19,168 nucleotides of DNA from Muribaculaceae bacterium (GTDB lineage Bacteria > Bacteroidota > Bacteroidia > Bacteroidales > Muribaculaceae), in the NCBI GenBank assembly GCA_024400895.1, contig JAKSMA010000015.1, positions 1 to 19,168 on the forward strand, given 5' to 3'. Below, piece by piece: positions 14,951-19,168 of this stretch. Under the pieces are notes generated by a model. That model saw nothing but the letters and a program-made list of their open reading frames with translations. It did not search any database and was not told where the DNA came from. The translations under genes and the position numbers were made by a program. Position 1 is the first letter of the stretch. Every line of letters starts with the position of its first letter.

Positions 14951-16280
14951 GAGTAGCTTTGCGGAAATAGTGCCAGAAGAGGAGGCCCGCAGTAAGCAAT
15001 GCCACGAAGAAAGCGAGGTAGATGCCCAACAGACCTAAATGTTGGGGCAGTCCGAGCACATAAAGCAGCGGCACACCAATCACCACATAGGCTGCAAAGG
15101 CGCAATTCATCATCGGCTTCACGAATCCTATGCCACGCAGTGCGTTGGCAAATGTCACTTGTGTGGCATCGCCGAGTTGGTAAAGCACTAAAGGCCACAG
15201 CAGACTCACGGCTATGGCAATCACTGCCTCGTCGCGAGTGAAAAGGGCAATGATATCGGGGCCGAATACCACAAACACGAGGCACGCTACAGCCGTGCAG
15301 ATGAGGGTTAGTACATATCCAGCATGTGTGGCGCGGCGCACGCCCTGGTTGTCGTCAAGGCCTTTGTAGTGTGCAATCTTGATGGCCATGCCAGCGCCGA
15401 AAGCATAGTAAATCATAAATCCAAGACACCCCAGCATCACCAAAATCTGGTAGGCAGCCATTGAATTGGTGCCCAGCCATCCTACCACAATGCCAGCAAA
15501 TGTAAAAATGCCTGTTTCCATTCCCATCTGCATGGATATCGGGAGCGATTTTGCTGTCACGGCGCGGAGCTGCTCCACGGTAGTTCTTGCTGCAGAAAAT
15601 CCTTCGCAGTAGGGGCGGTAGCGTTTTGAAATCAGTATCACGGCAAGATAGGCTACGCACATCAGCGCGCGTGCACCAAGTGTGGCCCATCCTGCGCCCA
15701 TCAATCCCATTTCGGGAGCGCCGAAGTGGCCGTAGATGAGGATGTAGTTGCCGATGATGTTCGCCACATTTCCTATCGTGAAAATCCACATTCCCAAGGC
15801 GGTGTGGCCCGTGGCGTCGGCGAATTGGCGCATCACATGCGTGAACACCACCGGCACCATCGACACGAGTATCAAAATGAAATATTCACGAATTAGCGGA
15901 AGCAAATCTTCGGGTTGACCCATCAGCGGAAGGCAGCAGTAGAACACCACCATTGCCCCTAGCACCACTGCGCCATAAATGGCATTGGCAAAGGTGGCCG
16001 TGCGAAGCATAGCGCCAGCCTTGTGCTTTTCGCCTTGCGAGAAAAGTGCACCCACCAGCGGCGTGATGCCATAGGAAAAGCCGAGCGAAAGCATAATCAC
16101 CAGATTGAAAACATTGCTGACGAACGATGCCGAAGCCAGCGCAGGGGTGGAGTAGTGCCCCACCATCATGGTGTCGGCATACCCGGTGACGATAGTGCCC
16201 AACTGTGCCACCATAATTGGCAGACTCAGTCGGGTAATATCCCTGTAATGCTCACGATATCCTTTCCAATATTCGCTCAT
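14940..16280 (-). CDS. MATE family multidrug/sodium efflux transporter
   Basis: The protein has 446 residues with about twelve membrane helices in two MatE halves. The first helix region holds PIMVAQLGTIVTGYADTMMV, whose Asp matches the conserved cation-linked Asp of MATE proteins; VMRQFADATGHT and QVTFANALRGIGFV are the matching conserved stretches of each half. Members exchange Na+ or H+ for cationic drugs or metabolites across the inner membrane. The start at 16280 (MSEYWKGYREHYRD) is chosen because the longer frame from 16358 translates the promoter. The stop codon lies in the right 23-bp repeat. The gene converges on uvrD. Confidence 0.9.
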   Translation of the reverse strand: MSEYWKGYREHYRDITRLSLPIMVAQLGTIVTGYADTMMVGHYSTPALASASFVSNVFNLVIMLSLGFSYGITPLVGALFSQGEKHKAGAMLRTATFANAIYGAVVLGAMVVFYCCLPLMGQPEDLLPLIREYFILILVSMVPVVFTHVMRQFADATGHTALGMWIFTIGNVANIIGNYILIYGHFGAPEMGLMGAGWATLGARALMCVAYLAVILISKRYRPYCEGFSAARTTVEQLRAVTAKSLPISMQMGMETGIFTFAGIVVGWLGTNSMAAYQILVMLGCLGFMIYYAFGAGMAIKIAHYKGLDDNQGVRRATHAGYVLTLICTAVACLVFVVFGPDIIALFTRDEAVIAIAVSLLWPLVLYQLGDATQVTFANALRGIGFVKPMMNCAFAAYVVIGVPLLYVLGLPQHLGLLGIYLAFFVALLTAGLLFWHYFRKATRQP

Positions 16281-16284
16281 AATG

Positions 16285-16292
16285 CAAAGGTA
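16285..16292 (-). promoter_or_regulatory. Predicted -7 box of the MATE gene, possibly leaderless
   Basis: The minus strand reads AAAAAGTGCTACCTTTG, then CATT, then ATG. The -7 box TACCTTTG ends only four bases before the start codon, so transcription should begin at or next to the A of ATG. Confidence 0.6.
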
Positions 16293-16330
16293 GCACTTTT
16301 TCTTTATTTCTTGGGTGGGGGAGAATGAAA

Positions 16331-16365
16331 AGAGCACTTGTAGGAGGGCGTCCTTCAAGTGCTCT
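16331..16365 (-). terminator. Rho-independent terminator of the beta-helix gene
   Basis: AGAGCACTTG and CAAGTGCTCT form a perfect 10-bp stem, continued after a T-T mismatch by AGGA with TCCT, around loop GGGCG. On the minus strand it is followed at once by TTTTCATT. It starts 35 bases after the stop at 16401. Confidence 0.75.
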
Positions 16366-16400
16366 AATTGCGGGCGGTGGCAGATGTTATGCCACTGCGA

Positions 16401-19168
16401 TTATTTTACAAGAACTTTATAGGTCTTGCCGTCGGCTACAATCATGTAAACGCCTGGCACTACATCTGCTTCGCTGTTGGTGCTGATCATTGCACCTGTG
16501 GTGCTGAAGATGTTCACATGCTTTGCGCCATTCACCTTGATGGTGCCAGCGCTTACGCTCACTTTGACATCAGAATTGATGACATCGTTCACGCCAGTGG
16601 TGTTGTCAACGCTAATGTAAAGGCGTACATATTGTGTTTTGCCCTTTTGTGTTGCGCTTACCACTACCACCTTCTCGGCATTAGCGGCTGCGTTCACATT
16701 GAGTGCGTTGTCGTTGAGTGCGACGGTGATATTGCCTGTTGTAGAAACTTCTTCTACGGCAAATGTCACTGTTGCGCCGTTGCTTTCAAGGTTGAAGAGC
16801 TCGTTGAGGTCGATGTTTGAATCGCCTACACGAACGATGCGTTCTGCTTCAGTTTCTGGGCGAACACCGTTCAGGTTGTCCATACAGAAGTAAGCAGGAG
16901 TGTTCATGCCCCATTGGCTATTGTCGCTGCTGGAGAGTATAAACATCACGCTTGTCACCTTGCCGAGAGCGCGCAAGTCCATCCATTGCCAACTGTCGAG
17001 CATATAATGGTCGGCTTCGTTGGTGCTGGTGAAGTCGGCGAGGTAGAAGTCAACGGTCTTGGTACCATTAGCTGTGTTGCCCACAGCGGAGAGTTTGAAC
17101 CAGTCGCCTTGCGCAAATTTCTTTGCAAACGAGTCGCCTGTGCTCATGCTGCTGATAGCGTAGGCATTGTTGCTAATGAATACACCGGCGATTGAGTCGC
17201 CTTCTTCCTTGTTGGTAACATCCACATTCAAGCCGCTTGGGTAAGCCACGCAGTAGTTGCTTGAGCCGTCCACGCCGGTGCCAACTGCAGAGTTGAATTG
17301 GTCGTTAAGGCTATTGAATGCGGTAGATGTGCTATTGCTGATGCTGTAGCCATACCACCAGCTGCCCATGTTGGCTGTATTGAATGCGTATGAGCCGCTG
17401 AAGAATTTGTCGTCGCTATTGTCGCCAGCAAAGTGGCTGTTTTCGGCGAGATAGTTGTCGTCGAATGTTGCAGTCACTGCATCGCCGTTCACATAAACGC
17501 TTGTCTTTGCCGAGGCGGTCTGACCGTCGTTGCTGGTTACGGTCAGTCGATAGCCATAGGTGTAGGCTGGGCTCACAGATGCAGTAGCGGCGGTAGAAAC
17601 CACTTCGTTCATTTGGTTGCGCCATTCGTAGGTGTAAGGTTCTTCACCACCTTCCACTGTGGCAGTGAGTGTGGTGCTTTCACCTTCGTTGATACGAGCG
17701 ATTGGGTTGTTCAATGTGATGGTGAGAGGGTCGAAGTGACGGAGAGTGGTAAACACTTCTGTAGTCACGATTTCGCTCTTGGCACCATCGAGTGCACTTT
17801 CAAGCAAGAAATAAGCCTGGTATTTGCTGCCTGGCTCGAGGTCGGAGAACGCGGTAGTCGCTTCTTCTTCAGCGTTCACTGCCACAGGTGTGGTGTTCAG
17901 CAACTCGTCTTCAGTCATCACTTTCTTAGGAAGGCGTGCAGCCTTGCGTGATGGAGCAGGAGCGCTTTCGTCAGCCACCTTTTCAACCTTGGCATAGAGC
18001 ATACCGCTCACATTCCACATGGTCTTGACAGAAGCAGAAGTCTCGCCGATGTTGTCTATTACAGGATATCCTTCAGCGATTTCTGGAGTCACGATTTCAA
18101 TGTCCTTGTATTCGTAAGCACCGATAGTCGGGTGTTCGCTATCGCGAGGAGTGCCCTTGATATCGGAAGTGATGCCTTCGATAGGCTCTGCAGTGCACAA
18201 GTTGCCTGCACTGAGGAGTTGAAGGTCGGTTTCGCTCACGAATTCTGCTGCTTCCACAAAGTTGGTTTGGTCGTTCACGAGCGTATTGAATGCATCGATA
18301 TCGGTCGATGCCATTACCAAGCCGTCGGCTCCAAGCATAGCATTGTGGCTGAACTTCATGCGCTTGATGTATTCGCTGCCGTATACAAACATCGTAGCGC
18401 CAGAAGTAGTGGCATTTTGCAGCAAGTTGTTCTTCATCACAATGTTGGTGAAGGTTTCGCCACTGGTCACTCTTGCAGTGTAGTAGCAGTAGCCGCTTGT
18501 ACCGCCAATTCTTACGGTGTTGTGGTAAGCGTGGATGTCGTTGCAGTCGGCTGTGATTTGGATACCTGAAGTGCTTGAACTTGGCGAAGCTGTGATGCTG
18601 ATGCTGTTGTTGTACAGAAGGATAGGAGCATCAGCGCTTGCACCGTAGCAAGAGGTGCGGAGATAGATACCGCCACTGTAGTAAGTGTGAGTGTTGGTAA
18701 TCTTGTTGTTGCTCACCTTCATGTTGCCACGACAGCGCATCAAGTCGATGCCCCAGTAGCTGGTGCGTTGGGCAGTGCTTTCAAAGATGGTGTTGCCGTC
18801 GATGAGCATATCGTCTTCATCGGTCACATAGATACCCTTGCTACCTGCTTCTGCAATGGTGTTGTTGATGGCGATTGCGCCTTTTTCGCGAGTGAGTCGC
18901 ACATAAGATGTGCCACCGAGGTGCCGTGCTATGTAGCCACCATAGAAGTCGCTGTTCGAAACGGTGAAGTAGTCGTTGTTCTTGCCGTCTTCGTCCTTGG
19001 CTTCGGTATGAATCAAGTACATGCCGCTATAGCCAGTAAGAACGGTTTCGGCCTTCACAGCCACATTGTCAACAGTCACGTGGCGACTTTGGTTATACAC
19101 ATGGATTGCGCTTGGGTAGGCTTGTTGTGCAGGAACCACAGAAAGGTTCTTCACAGTTACATAAGAGG
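16401..19168 (-). CDS. Secreted beta-helix/DUF4465 protein with T9SS-like tail, 5' end beyond window
   Basis: The frame is open to the right edge; the codons before the apparent GTG at 19154 read SYVTV, so the true start lies outside. At least 922 residues are visible. Order from the N-terminal side: right-handed parallel beta-helix (to about 18100) with repeated strands such as GAIAINNTIAEAGSKGIYVT and GGIYLRTSC; a fibronectin-III-like domain (about 18070-17750); an Ig/PKD-like domain (about 17730-17490) with PYTYEWRN; DUF4465 (about 17475-16870) with NTANMGSWWYGYSISN, SSNYCVAYPSG, WQWMDLRALGKV and WGMNTPAYFCMDNL; another Ig-like stretch; and a C-terminal GVYMIVADGKTYKVLVK like type IX sorting tails. 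It is probably a surface protein binding or cleaving polysaccharide; no catalytic residues can be named. Confidence 0.85.
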   Translation of the reverse strand, partial: SYVTVKNLSVVPAQQAYPSAIHVYNQSRHVTVDNVAVKAETVLTGYSGMYLIHTEAKDEDGKNNDYFTVSNSDFYGGYIARHLGGTSYVRLTREKGAIAINNTIAEAGSKGIYVTDEDDMLIDGNTIFESTAQRTSYWGIDLMRCRGNMKVSNNKITNTHTYYSGGIYLRTSCYGASADAPILLYNNSISITASPSSSTSGIQITADCNDIHAYHNTVRIGGTSGYCYYTARVTSGETFTNIVMKNNLLQNATTSGATMFVYGSEYIKRMKFSHNAMLGADGLVMASTDIDAFNTLVNDQTNFVEAAEFVSETDLQLLSAGNLCTAEPIEGITSDIKGTPRDSEHPTIGAYEYKDIEIVTPEIAEGYPVIDNIGETSASVKTMWNVSGMLYAKVEKVADESAPAPSRKAARLPKKVMTEDELLNTTPVAVNAEEEATTAFSDLEPGSKYQAYFLLESALDGAKSEIVTTEVFTTLRHFDPLTITLNNPIARINEGESTTLTATVEGGEEPYTYEWRNQMNEVVSTAATASVSPAYTYGYRLTVTSNDGQTASAKTSVYVNGDAVTATFDDNYLAENSHFAGDNSDDKFFSGSYAFNTANMGSWWYGYSISNSTSTAFNSLNDQFNSAVGTGVDGSSNYCVAYPSGLNVDVTNKEEGDSIAGVFISNNAYAISSMSTGDSFAKKFAQGDWFKLSAVGNTANGTKTVDFYLADFTSTNEADHYMLDSWQWMDLRALGKVTSVMFILSSSDNSQWGMNTPAYFCMDNLNGVRPETEAERIVRVGDSNIDLNELFNLESNGATVTFAVEEVSTTGNITVALNDNALNVNAAANAEKVVVVSATQKGKTQYVRLYISVDNTTGVNDVINSDVKVSVSAGTIKVNGAKHVNIFSTTGAMISTNSEADVVPGVYMIVADGKTYKVLVK

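Noticed and set aside
16281..16358. N-terminal extension of the MATE frame
   Set aside because: It contains the promoter-derived KKKCYLC and adds no membrane helix expected for the family.
16639..16893. Plus-strand open frames opposite the beta-helix gene
   Set aside because: They are antisense to a clear coding region and show no family features.

Overview
The window looks like chromosomal DNA of a member of the Bacteroidales (Prevotellaceae or Muribaculaceae type, roughly half G+C). The signs are promoters with the Bacteroidetes -7 box TAnnTTTG, starts without clear Shine-Dalgarno sites, secreted proteins with T9SS-like tails, DUF4465 and Fib_succ_major-like domains, and an outer-membrane barrel next to a 1000-residue TPR protein. 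The genus is an inference; no rRNA or tRNA gene is visible.

Layout. 1-5505 (minus): an apparent three-gene operon, TPR protein then outer-membrane barrel then cutC, which runs off the left edge. 5506-5747: divergent promoter region, with a GNRA-type hairpin in the TPR leader. 5748-8065 (plus): an EamA-type transporter, then two small secreted proteins. 8066-8314: noncoding, with hairpins and possibly the remnant of a membrane-protein gene. 8315-10174 (plus): a phosphoethanolamine-transferase-like membrane enzyme. 10190-10320: an exact 22-bp-period repeat array overlapping the promoter of an AAA ATPase/DUF4143 gene (10320-11516). 11734-13923 (plus): a UvrD/PcrA helicase. 13942-14824 (minus): three overlapping small genes, DUF3791-like, DUF3990 (predicted ADP-ribosyltransferase) and DUF3791-like. 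14940-16280 (minus): a MATE exporter. 16401-19168 (minus): a large secreted beta-helix/DUF4465 protein, cut at its 5' end by the right edge, with a convincing terminator.

The most notable observation is that the three-gene DUF3791/DUF3990 cassette lies between two perfect 23-bp direct repeats (13898-13920 and 14928-14950). The left copy is the last 23 bases of sense coding sequence of uvrD and the right copy contains the stop codon of the MATE gene. Joining the flanks across one copy gives two intact convergent genes overlapping at their 3' ends. A 1030-bp unit therefore seems to have inserted without breaking either gene, and it carries no recombinase. With an ART-fold protein flanked by two small translationally coupled proteins, this looks like a mobile toxin-antitoxin or defence cassette.

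The second notable feature is the five-copy, 22-bp-period repeat ahead of the AAA/DUF4143 gene. Its last copy sits between the -33 and -7 boxes, which suggests a multi-site operator. The remaining genes are ordinary housekeeping, envelope and transport functions.
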